Virus record (IMG/VR): IMGVR_UViG_3300031707_000094
Location: 1 to 34,429 of that record
DNA: 34,429 bases
Direction: 5' to 3' (one strand)
Origin: a virus
The position numbers were made by a program, and so were the translations under genes. Under the pieces are notes generated by a model. It was not told the DNA's origin. It searched no databases and saw only the letters and a program-made list of their open reading frames with translations. Shown one piece after another: positions 13,560-22,200 of the stretch. Every line of letters starts with the position of its first letter. Positions within the stretch are counted from its first letter, which is position 1.

Positions 13560-13865
13560 CTACATTCTCCTCATGAACCGCCGAAAAGGCCGAGACCGTT
13601 CGTACTGTGCCTTGTCTTCGGCAGCCTGCCTCTTCCCGGCCGCTATCGCCTCAGTGGCCTCGGTGCCTTCTAGGACTGTCAGGTCCTTCAACTGCACCAT
13701 CCACTTGGAAGAGTAGGTGTGGCGAATGTCGCTTACCTTCTTGTTGAACTGAACAACCGCTGTACCCGAGTCCTGGTGAACGATGGTGATGTAACCCCGG
13801 CATTCGTTGTAAGGCATCCAGAGGCATCCTGTTACCTTGACTGCTGCACCACGCTTGATGTTCAT
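13560..13865 (-). CDS. Leader gene of unit 5, SH3/KOW-like small protein
   Basis: 101 residues from ATG 13865, preceded by AGAGGAAGACA. The N-terminus, RGAAVKVTGCLWMPYNECRG followed by YITIVHQDSGTAVVQF, has the alternating strand-Gly pattern of a KOW/SH3-type barrel, suggesting nucleic-acid or protein binding. The C-terminal third is a charged helix ending in RSRPFRRFMRRM. First gene after promoter copy 5. Confidence 0.65.
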   Translation of the reverse strand: MNIKRGAAVKVTGCLWMPYNECRGYITIVHQDSGTAVVQFNKKVSDIRHTYSSKWMVQLKDLTVLEGTEATEAIAAGKRQAAEDKAQYERSRPFRRFMRRM

Positions 13866-13878
13866 TGTCTTCCTCTGT

Positions 13879-13926
13879 ATTTCCCTTCCTATTAAGTAAG
13901 ACGCTCGAGGAAGTCCACTGTTACAA
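13879..13926 (-). promoter_or_regulatory. Conserved promoter-like element, copy 5
   Basis: Minus strand: TTGTAACAGTGGACTTCC, CTCGAGCGTCTTAC, TTAATAGGAAGGGAAAT. The upstream block CAGTCTGCAAATT matches copies 2 and 4. The stop of 13921-14157 lies inside the element. It drives 13865 to 10905. Confidence 0.8.
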
Positions 13927-14157
13927 GATTTTCGAACCAATTTGCAGACTGTTTTCGGCCGGAACCGTCTCCAACCAGGTCCGCTTTCCGCGACCGATCC
14001 CCAGTGGTTTGATCTCATTGGGTTGACCCCGGGCGAAGTCTCGCACCGCGTTCAGACTGTAACTCGTAAAGAGCGGAACGCCGAGCCACTGGAAGCCGTT
14101 CCACTGTTCTCCTCGCCACACGGCGTAGGGCGACCTACCGCTCAGAATTGTTCGCAC
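13921..14157 (-). CDS. Hypothetical 78-residue protein
   Basis: GTG start at 14157 after a weak AAGAG. The sequence has SPYAVWRGEQWNGFQWLGVP, an aromatic-rich segment reminiscent of tyrosine/tryptophan-rich small phage proteins, then a basic C-terminus. The end lies within promoter copy 5. Last gene of unit 6. Function unknown; start less certain than most. Confidence 0.5.
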   Translation of the reverse strand: MRTILSGRSPYAVWRGEQWNGFQWLGVPLFTSYSLNAVRDFARGQPNEIKPLGIGRGKRTWLETVPAENSLQIGSKIL

Positions 14158-14160
14158 CTC

Positions 14161-14541
14161 TTAGTCCATTCTCGAGTAGGGGTAAGCCGTGATGCCCGCG
14201 TCGCGTAGGACCGTGGCAAAGGCGTGGGCGTAGGCCTCCTTGCGCGTCATTGACTGACCGTACTCGCCGACCCAGATCGTGACACCGCCGTAGTAGCTGT
14301 CGTGCTTAGCCAGGTTCTGCCGCTTGAGCCAGTTGGCGAATCGGCAGTTACCCGGGCGTACGATGATCCATGCGAAACCACAGACGCCCTCGGGAACGAA
14401 GTACCTGGGCTTCGTGGAGTCAATCTCGTCGGTAAGTCCCACGGCCGTGCCGACCACCATGGGGGTGGGCGTCGCAGCCTTCGCCGCCGCGTGTCCAGCG
14501 ATTGCAGCCTTCTTGTACAGTCCCTTGAAACCTTGACTCAT
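14161..14541 (-). CDS. Hypothetical 126-residue protein
   Basis: ATG 14541 follows AGAGGAGGACAAGCG. The N-terminus MSQGFKGLYKKAAIAGHAAA is basic and helical. The core GVCGFAWIIVRPGNCRFANW and GGVTIWVGEYGQSMTRKEAY appears to be an alpha-beta domain with conserved Cys, Trp and Tyr. Similar small proteins of unknown role occur in phage accessory regions. A GTG at 14565 is rejected because it precedes its own ribosome-binding site. Confidence 0.6.
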   Translation of the reverse strand: MSQGFKGLYKKAAIAGHAAAKAATPTPMVVGTAVGLTDEIDSTKPRYFVPEGVCGFAWIIVRPGNCRFANWLKRQNLAKHDSYYGGVTIWVGEYGQSMTRKEAYAHAFATVLRDAGITAYPYSRMD

Positions 14542-14554
14542 CGCTTGTCCTCCT

Positions 14555-14920
14555 CTAATAGCCACGGGCTATGCGGTAACCGTAGCCGCTAACGTCATCG
14601 AAGAGTTTCTCGGCATCCTGTTCGGTCTCGACGCCGGCCAGAATTCGCTTGAGCAATCTGGCCTTGGTATCGTCACGACTACGCAATGTACGCTCTATCT
14701 TTGCCCGCTGTTCCGCATCGCGCTTCTCGCGCCGTGCCCGACGTCGCTCGGGATCATGGATGGTACAATAGGCCTTGGACGATTCGCACTCACCCCAACG
14801 GTTATAATCGCGTAACACCGTCGCGTCGTTGGTGCACTGGTGGCTCCAGCCACGCCCGCCAAAGATGTGCTCTGAGCACCTAATGGCCTTGCCGGTCGCA
14901 TCCAGAAGTTTCGCCGCCAT
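14555..14920 (-). CDS. Zinc-finger protein with charged helical tail
   Basis: 121 residues. N-terminal metal site: RCSEH, then SHQCTND and YCTIHDPERR at about residues 14-58 (Cys, His, Cys, Cys, His). Such ribbons are common in phage and actinobacterial small proteins. Residues 60-95 are a highly charged helix (RRRARREKRDAEQRAKIER). GAGGTCAAGTAGAG precedes ATG 14920, overlapping the upstream end. Nucleic-acid binding is likely. Confidence 0.65.
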   Translation of the reverse strand: MAAKLLDATGKAIRCSEHIFGGRGWSHQCTNDATVLRDYNRWGECESSKAYCTIHDPERRRARREKRDAEQRAKIERTLRSRDDTKARLLKRILAGVETEQDAEKLFDDVSGYGYRIARGY

Positions 14921-14922
14921 CT

Positions 14923-15183
14923 CTACTTGACCTCTTTCAGAATGAACTTAACCTTGAAGTAACTGGTGGTTGGCCACGAGTGGAAGTCTTCGTATGCCTC
15001 CACAACGACCGCCCCAGGCACCGCCGCGAGAATCCTCTCGGCGTACTTCTCGGCCGACTTTCCACACCTGTAGAAGTAGGCCCACCAGGCGCTGAATGTC
15101 CCGTCCTTGTGAGCGATGATGCGGTCGGGATAGGCCCCGCCTTCTGCCAACTGGCGCTCGATCTGGTCTGTCTTGCTGCTCAT
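14923..15183 (-). CDS. Hypothetical 86-residue alpha-beta protein
   Basis: ATG 15183 with AGAAGGAGG eight bases upstream. Sequence MSSKTDQIERQLAEGGAYPD, then FSAWWAYFYRCGKSAEKYAE and a beta C-terminus (TTSYFKVKFILKEVK). It has the feel of a compact alpha-beta sandwich. The KEVK-stop ending supplies the next ribosome-binding site. No family recognised. Confidence 0.6.
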   Translation of the reverse strand: MSSKTDQIERQLAEGGAYPDRIIAHKDGTFSAWWAYFYRCGKSAEKYAERILAAVPGAVVVEAYEDFHSWPTTSYFKVKFILKEVK

Positions 15184-15197
15184 CCGATTTCCTCCTT

Positions 15198-15470
15198 CTA
15201 CCGCTGGCAAGCGTTGCAAGCCTGGCAACAACCGCGCTTGGGGCAGGGCCCCAGGGCCTTCGGCGTCCGTGTTGCGTTGTCAGGACAATCAACAGGCTTG
15301 TCGTACCAATCTTTCCTGTCAATCACTGGGCGGCCTTCCTCACCCGGCCGCAGGCAACTTGCGTGGACGAGACCGTCGGCAACCTTAAAGGCGGTGTGGT
15401 CCAGGTCAACGATGAAAAAGCGTTCGCCGCAGCGGGCGCAGGGCCCCTTTGCGATTATGGTAGCCGCCAT
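15198..15470 (-). CDS. Zinc-ribbon protein, Cys-rich
   Basis: 90 residues. N-terminal CARCGERFFIVDLDHTAF, then HASC, form one plausible zinc site. The C-terminus has a tight Cys cluster (CPKRGCCQACNACQ). It starts one base after the preceding stop, with GAGGTCAAGTAAG as ribosome-binding site. Probably a DNA- or RNA-binding accessory protein. Function not shown. Confidence 0.65.
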   Translation of the reverse strand: MAATIIAKGPCARCGERFFIVDLDHTAFKVADGLVHASCLRPGEEGRPVIDRKDWYDKPVDCPDNATRTPKALGPCPKRGCCQACNACQR

Positions 15471-15471
15471 C

Positions 15472-15681
15472 TTACTTGACCTCCTCTGTCCAGCCTTCCC
15501 GCTGGAGCTTTCGTTGGCAGGTGCCGCAGACGAACTTGCGGGTCGTGACGCCGTTGAACCAGGTCTTCGTCATCTGAACCCTGCCGTTGCGGAAACACTG
15601 TTCGCCGTGCGGGTAACCCTTCTGGCTCACTCGGAACTCGCACCGCCGAGTCTCTGTTTGCCGTGTCTGCTGCGTCTTCAT
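15472..15681 (-). CDS. Leader gene of unit 6, small zinc-finger protein
   Basis: 69 residues from ATG 15681 after AGAGGAAGAT. Contains RRCEFRVSQ, GEQCFRNGR and FVCGTCQRKL, i.e. four cysteines and a His in a zinc-ribbon arrangement at about residues 13-60. First gene after promoter copy 6. The end EEVK-stop carries the ribosome-binding site of the next gene. Confidence 0.65.
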   Translation of the reverse strand: MKTQQTRQTETRRCEFRVSQKGYPHGEQCFRNGRVQMTKTWFNGVTTRKFVCGTCQRKLQREGWTEEVK

Positions 15682-15693
15682 ATCTTCCTCTGT

Positions 15694-15740
15694 ATTTCCC
15701 TTCCTATATATAAGACGCTCGAGGAGGCCCGCTGTTACAA
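15694..15740 (-). promoter_or_regulatory. Conserved promoter-like element, copy 6
   Basis: Minus strand: TTGTAACAGCGGGCCTCC, CTCGAGCGTCTTA, TATATAGGAAGGGAAAT. The upstream A/T block is AAAATTCCCTTCC. It separates the virion module from the accessory region and drives 15681 to 13921. Confidence 0.8.
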
Positions 15741-15899
15741 CCCTGGAAGGGAATTTTGAAAGAAATTTTGACCATGCGATACCTGGCCTTCCTATGTCTA
15801 CTGTACCCTCTTTTGTAAAGGGTTGGAAGACAAAAAGCCAAGGGAGTTTCACTAACCGAGTAGGTAAAAGTTAACCGGGGATATCTCGTGTGCTTTAGA
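15741..15899. other. Boundary between virion module and accessory region
   Basis: No gene. Contains the A/T-rich upstream block of promoter copy 6 and one GGGTACAGT 9-mer (15800-15808, minus strand). A weak hairpin ACCCT/AGGGT near 15803-15821 is not a convincing terminator, so where the virion transcript ends is unclear. Confidence 0.4.
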
Positions 15900-17630
15900 C
15901 TACGCCGTCCCCAGGAATCGAACAAACGGAGTCTTCCAGGGCGAACACGCGGTAAAGTTCACGGGGTCTATCGTGGCCGGTGCCGCGCCGCCCACGATCG
16001 TTAGCACGCCTTCTAGATCGGGTTCGTTGGCAATGTGGGGATAGTAGTCAATGTTACAGCTGTGAACATTTATGTTCTTAGCACTCGTGGCATAGACCGA
16101 ATGACAGATGAGAATGATGTAGTTCCCGGCCCTAAGCGCCACAGGAGATGCAAGAGTAATTGTTCTAACACCAGTACCGGCCCCGCACACGTCCACGGGA
16201 CTATCCCAGTACTTTGTCTGCCCATCCTCGGAGTAGAGAGCGATCCTAATGGCGCTCGTTGCACCCCCACCAGAGTTGATATAGTACATAATCTTGGCGA
16301 CAACAATGGGTTTGGGTACCTGAATTACACCCACGTTTGCAGAAGTAACATTTGCAGGTAGCGCTTGGCCTGAAGGAGCAGCCACAACAGACGCCACGGG
16401 CTGGGGATACATCGAACGCACCTTGCCGGCCTTCGTGTCAACGTAGTTCTTGGTAGCCGCATCCTGAGCGTACGTAGGGTCAGTCACGCTCCGGATAGGT
16501 TTGTTGTACGCGCTGATCTCCGACGCGGTGACTGTAAATTGCTCGGCCCCTGCTATGTAGATGAGCCACTTGGCCTGGGCCACGTAGTACATGAGGTAGG
16601 TGTTCGCATCGTACATGTAGTACAAGAAGCCGGACTGAACCCCGAACTTTGCACTCGGCCAGGACGTGGGATTTGGCCAGAAAAACCCATCCTTGATCTT
16701 TGAGCCATCAACCAGAACGCCTGCGGCCGGCGTCTTCTCCGTGATCGTATCGACCGCTATTTCAGCAGGAAGATCTGTGGGAATCGGCACACGAACTGTC
16801 AGCGCGCCCGGATTAACAGAAAGACCGGCCTCTGACGAGATCGTTCCCCCGGATTCCGTCAGCGAGCAGACGGAAGCGTTCGTCCAAGCAACTCTTGTAC
16901 CAGACACCTCATCCAACTGCCACCAGGTTTGTAGAGGATGATTCACGCCCACGTCTTCGATCAGATACTGCCCGTCATCCCCAGCCACTCCCAGTTCAGC
17001 GAAGTCCCGTCCTATGCCTCCGTTGTAGAGCCAGGTCAACTGTGCCGCCGTCAGGTTGACGCCTGTCGGCTTCCAGATGGCCACCGGACCGACGTCGCCG
17101 CCGAACCAGTAACTGATGCCGGAACTGACGTGACGCCCGACCTGGAAGTCTCCAGTGCTATCACGGATCCCAGCGATCGCGGTCGTATCGTGCGTCCCTG
17201 CATTGACCGAGATACCTATCACGTTTCCGGTAGGGTCGTGATACATGTGCACCATGCACCAGGTACCCGCTGGAACATCGCCGAAGGTAGTAGCCGTGGC
17301 GTTCGCAGTAGCAGTGTTTGCCAGGTTGCGCGCCCGAAAGACGAACTTGCTCCCACTCACCAGAAGCGCATACTCAAAATCGGGGCCGGTAAGAACATCG
17401 ACCCCCTTGAAGATGATTCCTTGTGCGTCGGCAGGAGTCCCAACCTTGACCCATGCCACCATGTCAAAGTAGATGTCGCCTACGGAGAGATATGCGTGGT
17501 CTACACGTACTAGGTAGCAATGGTTGGCAACCGTGAACTTAGCAGCCAGATCGCCCCGGGGTCCCACGAGTATCTTGTGGGCCGGTACCGTGTCGGGTAG
17601 GTCCTCAAAGTGTGTCTCTTGAATACCCAT
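15900..17630 (-). CDS. Tail-fibre or receptor-binding protein with LamG-like domain
   Basis: 576 residues from ATG 17630 (AAGGG five bases upstream). Residues 30-215 look like a concanavalin/LamG jelly roll (FDMVAWVKVG; GTWCMVHMYHDPTGN; IRDSTGDFQVGRH; DVGPVAIWKP; TWLYNGG), a fold that binds sugars or proteins. Near 390-400 is DAATKNYVDTKAG, a short motif typical of phage fibre and distal tail proteins. The C-terminal 180 residues are another beta domain (MYYINSGGGATSAIRIALYS). It ends the virion module. Confidence 0.75.
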   Translation of the reverse strand: MGIQETHFEDLPDTVPAHKILVGPRGDLAAKFTVANHCYLVRVDHAYLSVGDIYFDMVAWVKVGTPADAQGIIFKGVDVLTGPDFEYALLVSGSKFVFRARNLANTATANATATTFGDVPAGTWCMVHMYHDPTGNVIGISVNAGTHDTTAIAGIRDSTGDFQVGRHVSSGISYWFGGDVGPVAIWKPTGVNLTAAQLTWLYNGGIGRDFAELGVAGDDGQYLIEDVGVNHPLQTWWQLDEVSGTRVAWTNASVCSLTESGGTISSEAGLSVNPGALTVRVPIPTDLPAEIAVDTITEKTPAAGVLVDGSKIKDGFFWPNPTSWPSAKFGVQSGFLYYMYDANTYLMYYVAQAKWLIYIAGAEQFTVTASEISAYNKPIRSVTDPTYAQDAATKNYVDTKAGKVRSMYPQPVASVVAAPSGQALPANVTSANVGVIQVPKPIVVAKIMYYINSGGGATSAIRIALYSEDGQTKYWDSPVDVCGAGTGVRTITLASPVALRAGNYIILICHSVYATSAKNINVHSCNIDYYPHIANEPDLEGVLTIVGGAAPATIDPVNFTACSPWKTPFVRFLGTA

Positions 17631-17652
17631 CTTTACCCTTCAAAGAATTCAT

Positions 17653-17688
17653 AGGGAGAGGAAGCGCAATCAAGCACCGCCTCTCCCT
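17653..17688 (-). terminator. Perfect 9-bp inverted repeat between virion genes
   Basis: AGGGAGAGG at 17653-17661 pairs with CCTCTCCCT at 17680-17688 around an 18-nt loop. On the transcribed strand the hairpin is followed by ATGAATTCTTTG, with no T-run, so this is more likely an attenuator, RNase stabiliser or processing site than a full terminator. It would separate the small abundant proteins from the fibre gene. Confidence 0.5.
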
Positions 17689-17712
17689 ACGCTTTGGGTT
17701 CAGTACCCGAGA

Positions 17713-18036
17713 CTAGGATTCGCCATCATCCCAATCAACCTTGAGTTGACTGGTTGCATCGATCTCGATAGAGTAGACCGGGAACTCGCCCTCACCGGGG
17801 TCGGTCTTGAGGTAGCCACGGGCTGCATCAGCCATGGCATCGAGGTTATCGTGGATCGCGGTCACGGCGAGCATGGAGTTAACCACCTCACCCTCTCCGA
17901 TAGGCCGTGCGGCCGCAGCCACACAACTCGCCCGGTCGATGACTTCTGTAGTACCTACGTCGTTGATCGCGGCGATTAGAGCGTCGCCATCACCCGCAAA
18001 CGCCAACGGGTTCAGGGTCATTACCTGCATAGCCAT
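17713..18036 (-). CDS. Small virion-module protein, paralogue A
   Basis: 107 residues from ATG 18036 (AGGAG eight bases upstream). Closely related to 18065-18379 along its length: MAMQVMTLNP against LAPQLMILDP, VIDRAS against IIDRAG, ARPIGEGEV against ARPITAGEV, DNLDAMAD, KTDPGEGEF and VDWDDG. The hairpin downstream suggests high expression. A capsid decoration or fibre-associated role is possible. It is too short for an HK97-type major capsid protein. Confidence 0.7.
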   Translation of the reverse strand: MAMQVMTLNPLAFAGDGDALIAAINDVGTTEVIDRASCVAAAARPIGEGEVVNSMLAVTAIHDNLDAMADAARGYLKTDPGEGEFPVYSIEIDATSQLKVDWDDGES

Positions 18037-18064
18037 TGTTGTTTCTCCTGTTCGCGGATACGGT

Positions 18065-18379
18065 CTACAGACCGTCATCCCACTTGACGGCGAGCTTGGT
18101 GTCTTCGTCGACTTCGATAGCGTACACTGCGAACTCACCCACCCCTGGGTCAGTCTTGATGTACACGCGGTCAGCGTCTGCCATCGCGTCGAGGTTGTCC
18201 TTTGCTGCACTGTCGTCGAGTTCGGTGTTGGTTACCTCGCCGGCAGTGATTGGCCGAGCAGCCGCATCAACAGAACCCGCGCGGTCAATGATGTCAGAGC
18301 CCGCGTTGATTGCAACGATCATCTCGTCACCCGTCAGCGGAACAGCGTTCGGATCCAAAATCATCAATTGTGGCGCCAA
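18065..18379 (-). CDS. Small virion-module protein, paralogue B (TTG start)
   Basis: 104 residues. I place the start at TTG 18379: AAGGAG stands eight bases upstream, exactly as in the paralogue, and the two N-termini then align (APQLMILDP / AMQVMTLNP). It shares DNLDAMAD and KTDPGVGEF with paralogue A. The C-terminal KLAVKWDDG also resembles the end of the collagen-like protein upstream (KLAVDWDD). Likely a tandem duplication. Role unknown. Confidence 0.7.
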   Translation of the reverse strand: MAPQLMILDPNAVPLTGDEMIVAINAGSDIIDRAGSVDAAARPITAGEVTNTELDDSAAKDNLDAMADADRVYIKTDPGVGEFAVYAIEVDEDTKLAVKWDDGL

Positions 18380-18421
18380 TTTCGTTTCTCCTTGAGCTTT
18401 GAGGAAAAGCACCCCACTAGG

Positions 18422-19273
18422 TTAACCTACCGGTGTATCGTCCCAGTCCACGGCCAGTTTCCCGTCTGGCGTAGCGTAGATGTTAAGAACCCGACACTGA
18501 CCCGACGGCGGATCAGAGACAATTCCCTCCCCAGCCGTAATCAACTCACTCTTCGGGATCGTTGTCCAAGTATGCTTGGCGCTCCGGATCACCACGTCAC
18601 CAGGCTGAGGTGTCTTATCTACTGCGAACCCACCACCACCCACGTTTATTATACCACGTCCTACAGGCCCGCGTTCACCCTTCGGACCAACCACGGTCTC
18701 GCCAGGCGGACCTGGTGGACCAACGATGCTGTCGCCCTTCTCGCCCCGTGGTCCAACGATGGTCTCGCCGGGAGGACCGGATGGTCCGACGATGCTCTCG
18801 CCAGGAGGGCCGGGTGGGCCGACCACGGTCTCACATGGAGGACCAGGCGGACCGACAACAGTATCACCCATATCGCCCTTCGGACCAACGACACTCTTAC
18901 CGGGAGGACCGGATGGTCCGACGATGCTCTCGCCAGGAGGGCCGGGTGGGCCGATGATACTCTCGCTGGACGGTCCAGCCTCCAGGATGATCGGTTCGGG
19001 TCCTTCGTTATCAGCGACAGGTAGTTCAACAGGCGATTCGACAACTGTCTCTGGAGCCGGTTCGTACCTGTAACCACGGCTCGCCAACTCAGCCAAAACG
19101 AGATCACGTACGGCCGCGGCATTCTCAGTTGGCGCTTCCATTTTGGTCAGAGTGGAAAGCGCAGTTCGCATCTGATGATGCACCTCAAGTAGGTTATCAT
19201 CGCTGCACTGTCGCAGCATCCCGACGACTTCTACCCGGTCCAGTTTTGTTTCGCCGATCTGAGTCATGAGCAT
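18422..19273 (-). CDS. Collagen-like virion protein with 11-residue repeats
   Basis: 283 residues from ATG 19273 (ATG 19267 is an alternative). Residues 1-70 are helical ([20 protein letters not shown]). A Pro/Glu-rich stretch leads to about nine repeats of the form [11 protein letters not shown], i.e. three Gly-X-Y triplets plus two hydrophobic residues, a periodicity of 11 rather than 3. One repeat has [11 protein letters not shown], Cys where Gly is expected. The C-terminal domain ([37 protein letters not shown]) ends in the motif shared with the two paralogues downstream. Collagen-like phage proteins usually form trimeric fibres. Confidence 0.8.
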   Translation of the reverse strand: MLMTQIGETKLDRVEVVGMLRQCSDDNLLEVHHQMRTALSTLTKMEAPTENAAAVRDLVLAELASRGYRYEPAPETVVESPVELPVADNEGPEPIILEAGPSSESIIGPPGPPGESIVGPSGPPGKSVVGPKGDMGDTVVGPPGPPCETVVGPPGPPGESIVGPSGPPGETIVGPRGEKGDSIVGPPGPPGETVVGPKGERGPVGRGIINVGGGGFAVDKTPQPGDVVIRSAKHTWTTIPKSELITAGEGIVSDPPSGQCRVLNIYATPDGKLAVDWDDTPVG

Positions 19274-19280
19274 CAGTTCC

Positions 19281-22200
19281 TTATACAGGGAATGCCTTTC
19301 GACGTGCCCATCCGCCCATTGAGTAGCCGCGGATCTTGCCTTCCTTGACCAATCGCCATCCGAGGTCGTTCCACACGACCCCCATGAACACGCTGTTCGC
19401 CGGAATGACGTGAGTAACATGCTCGCCTGTTGGCAAATCCATGTCAATCTTGGTCTCAAACGGCCAAGACACGATGTCGACCCACTCGCCGATCGTTGTC
19501 ATAGAACCCGTGACGAGTCCGTGCTGGAGATAGATGTTCCGGTCATTAGAACGCACGTAGTTCCACTGAGAATTTTGAAGCGTGTCTGCCGTCACGGCCT
19601 CGTTGTGCGCATCGAACTCAGGGTCCTTGAGTTGGTCATCGGTCGCCTTGTAGAGAATGCCAAAGGTGTACCGTTTCTCGTCAGTGGCCTTGACAAACTT
19701 CGTAAAGAACTCGCCGTCAATCTTGGCGTCAACATCTGTCCACGCCAGCAGCTTTGGCTGGTCCTCGGCCTTGTTCGAGAGCGTCTGTCCGTCGCTACCA
19801 AACTCGCCGAAGTCTACCTTCTCGCCGGCCTTGAGAGCATCGATTGTGGGTCGCCCGATATGTGCAAAGATCAACCGTTCAACGCCTGCGGCCTTCGCCT
19901 TCTGACTTACCTGAAGCACGTTCATGTGACCGCCTACGCCGCCAGCAAAATGAATCGGTTGACCCCAGCTCGCGGCGTCAGCAAACATGATGTACGCGTC
20001 CTTGGCCCAGGCCGGAAACTCGAAGAACTCCGGTGCCCATACGACCTGAGTTTTGCCGTCGTCAATCACGTAGCCAAACGTCTTGTGACCTGTGTGCTTG
20101 GTCGGCTCCATGGTTATCGCCAGGCCGCCCTTGCGGAAGGAACTGTTGCGCCCGACCGTGCCGTGTGCCTTCGCCATGGCTCGACGTGTTGCCGTCTGTT
20201 CATCGCCAGAGTCGGTCCACAACCAAGCATCCAGAGCGCCATCGGGTTCGCTCTTGCCGATGCTGTTCTTGCCTCCGTCAAACATCACGCGCACGTCGCC
20301 GCATTCTACCAGCAGTCCGGCCGGCTTGTACTTCGGCGAGTCCTCTGCGCCCACGCCCAACAGCGTTAGTTTCATGCCGGCTGCCTTGGTTGTACGCCGA
20401 CCCTTGCCCACCATATCATCAAGAACCGCCCACTGATCAACATCCTTGATGTCCAACGCCGCGAGTAGGTCATCGCCGTGATCGGCCAGGGTAATGAAGT
20501 ACGGGCCGTGTGTTTCGTCACCCCACACGAGGTACTTCTGGTCCTTGCCCCGTAGTTCCTTGATAACGTCTGCCAACTTGTGCGCCGCGGCGTAGGGCAC
20601 GGTACCGGTCGGTCTGTCAACCAACCACACCCGCTGACCGCCGCCCATCGGCGCAAACATGATGACAAGACGGCCCTTGAGTTTACCGTCCTGCATGAAC
20701 AACTCGAGCATGTGTTCGCGAGCACAACCCAGCCGGTAGTGTCCCGTCGTCTGTGCAAAGAACCGCGCCCACTTCTGGGACGTCGCACCCACCTCTGCCG
20801 GAGCGCTCGAGTACGGCTTACCAACGCCGACGTCCAGCCATCCCTTCGGCTGGGCCAGTTTCCACGTACCCTGGAGGTTGTCATCTGGATTCCAGTCAAT
20901 CAACCGGTCGTGATTCGGCAGACCCTTGTTATCGGTGACCTTACCGAGAAAGACCGTAAACCCGAACAGTGCATCGTCGCCCTCGAACCGCGCATCGCCG
21001 TGCAGCGAGTGGTCAGTGTTAAGCAGGTCGGCCTCTAGCAACTTGGCCTCGTCCGCGCCGAGTCCACGCCAGTGATGCTGGTAGACGTAACGCCCGCTGC
21101 CATCAGAAGGCAATGCGTCGAACCAACCTGCGCGCCAGTATGTCTCGCCGTTGGTCTCGTCGTCGTTACTCGCTGCTGCATGTACCGGACTCAACTTAGA
21201 AATGCCAGCCAGTTTTACCGCGTCTGCCACGTCGCCATGGAACTTACCATAGAACTGAGACTGCTTCTGACCCGAACGCAGAAGCGCACTCGGGTGGTAG
21301 GTCACGACGATCGGTGTGCCCCCGGGCGTCTTGTAGTCCTTCCCGCGCCACTCGTCAATCGACGGAAGTATCTCACCCGTCAGCGCCCCAGCCGCGATCG
21401 CGCTGATGGCGAGTACTGCCTTTAGGTGCGGCAACTTGTCGAGTTGTCGTAGCATAAGTGTACCGCGTTCCTCCAGTGTGCCCTCGCCGCTACCGTCATA
21501 AACGTTGGCCCACCAGACCTGCTCGGGGTCCACGCCCATGCCAGTCAGAACCTTGCGCAGGAAGATACCGCTCGGCCCAACCAGCGGCCGTCCTTCTTGA
21601 CGTTCAATCCTCCCAGGACCATCGCCCACAATCGCCAACGCCGCATCGTTCGGACCGTAGGGCAATACCGGCTTGCTACCGCCGGCGACCGACATTCGAG
21701 CCTCGTCCGGCTCGTTGTCATCGTCGTCCTTCTTGAGCATCTCCTTCAACACGCCGAACCGCCGGCACAGACTAATGGCCTGGGTCAACGTGTAAGGACC
21801 GCGCGACTTGTCAGGACCCAGCGGTGTCGGCTTGCCCCAGGCAGCCGTGCCGTCGGGATAGAGAAGCAACTCCTCGATTCCCACGTTCAGCGTGTCACCG
21901 ATCTCGGCCAGTTTCTCCTTGCTTACGAAGGTCTTGCCTAGCGGGAAAACGCCGTCACCATCGAGTTCCATTAGACCCGCTAGGGGCGAGTCAAGCGGCA
22001 CCGATAGGCCGCACTCGTAGACCCAACCATTGGTTACTGGAATAGGCTTAATGACCACAACCTTGAGTTCCACGTAGATCTTGCTCTTGGCGTAGTCATC
22101 GGTGGCGCCGAACGTGTAAGGCATCGACAGTGTTCGCGTCACGATGCCCTCGACTGCCGGACCCGGGAACGCCAGTGCCTTCTTGGTAGCCGCAAAAAGC

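Noticed and set aside
15795-15860. Terminator after the fibre gene
   Set aside because: Only a 5-bp stem is seen and no T-run follows on the minus strand.
17713-18379. Small paralogues as major capsid proteins
   Set aside because: 104-107 residues is far below the HK97-fold minimum, and no matching pattern is seen.
18726-19073. Plus-strand Gly/Pro-rich collagen-looking frame
   Set aside because: Antisense shadow of the real collagen-like repeats, which are 33-bp repeats open in several frames.
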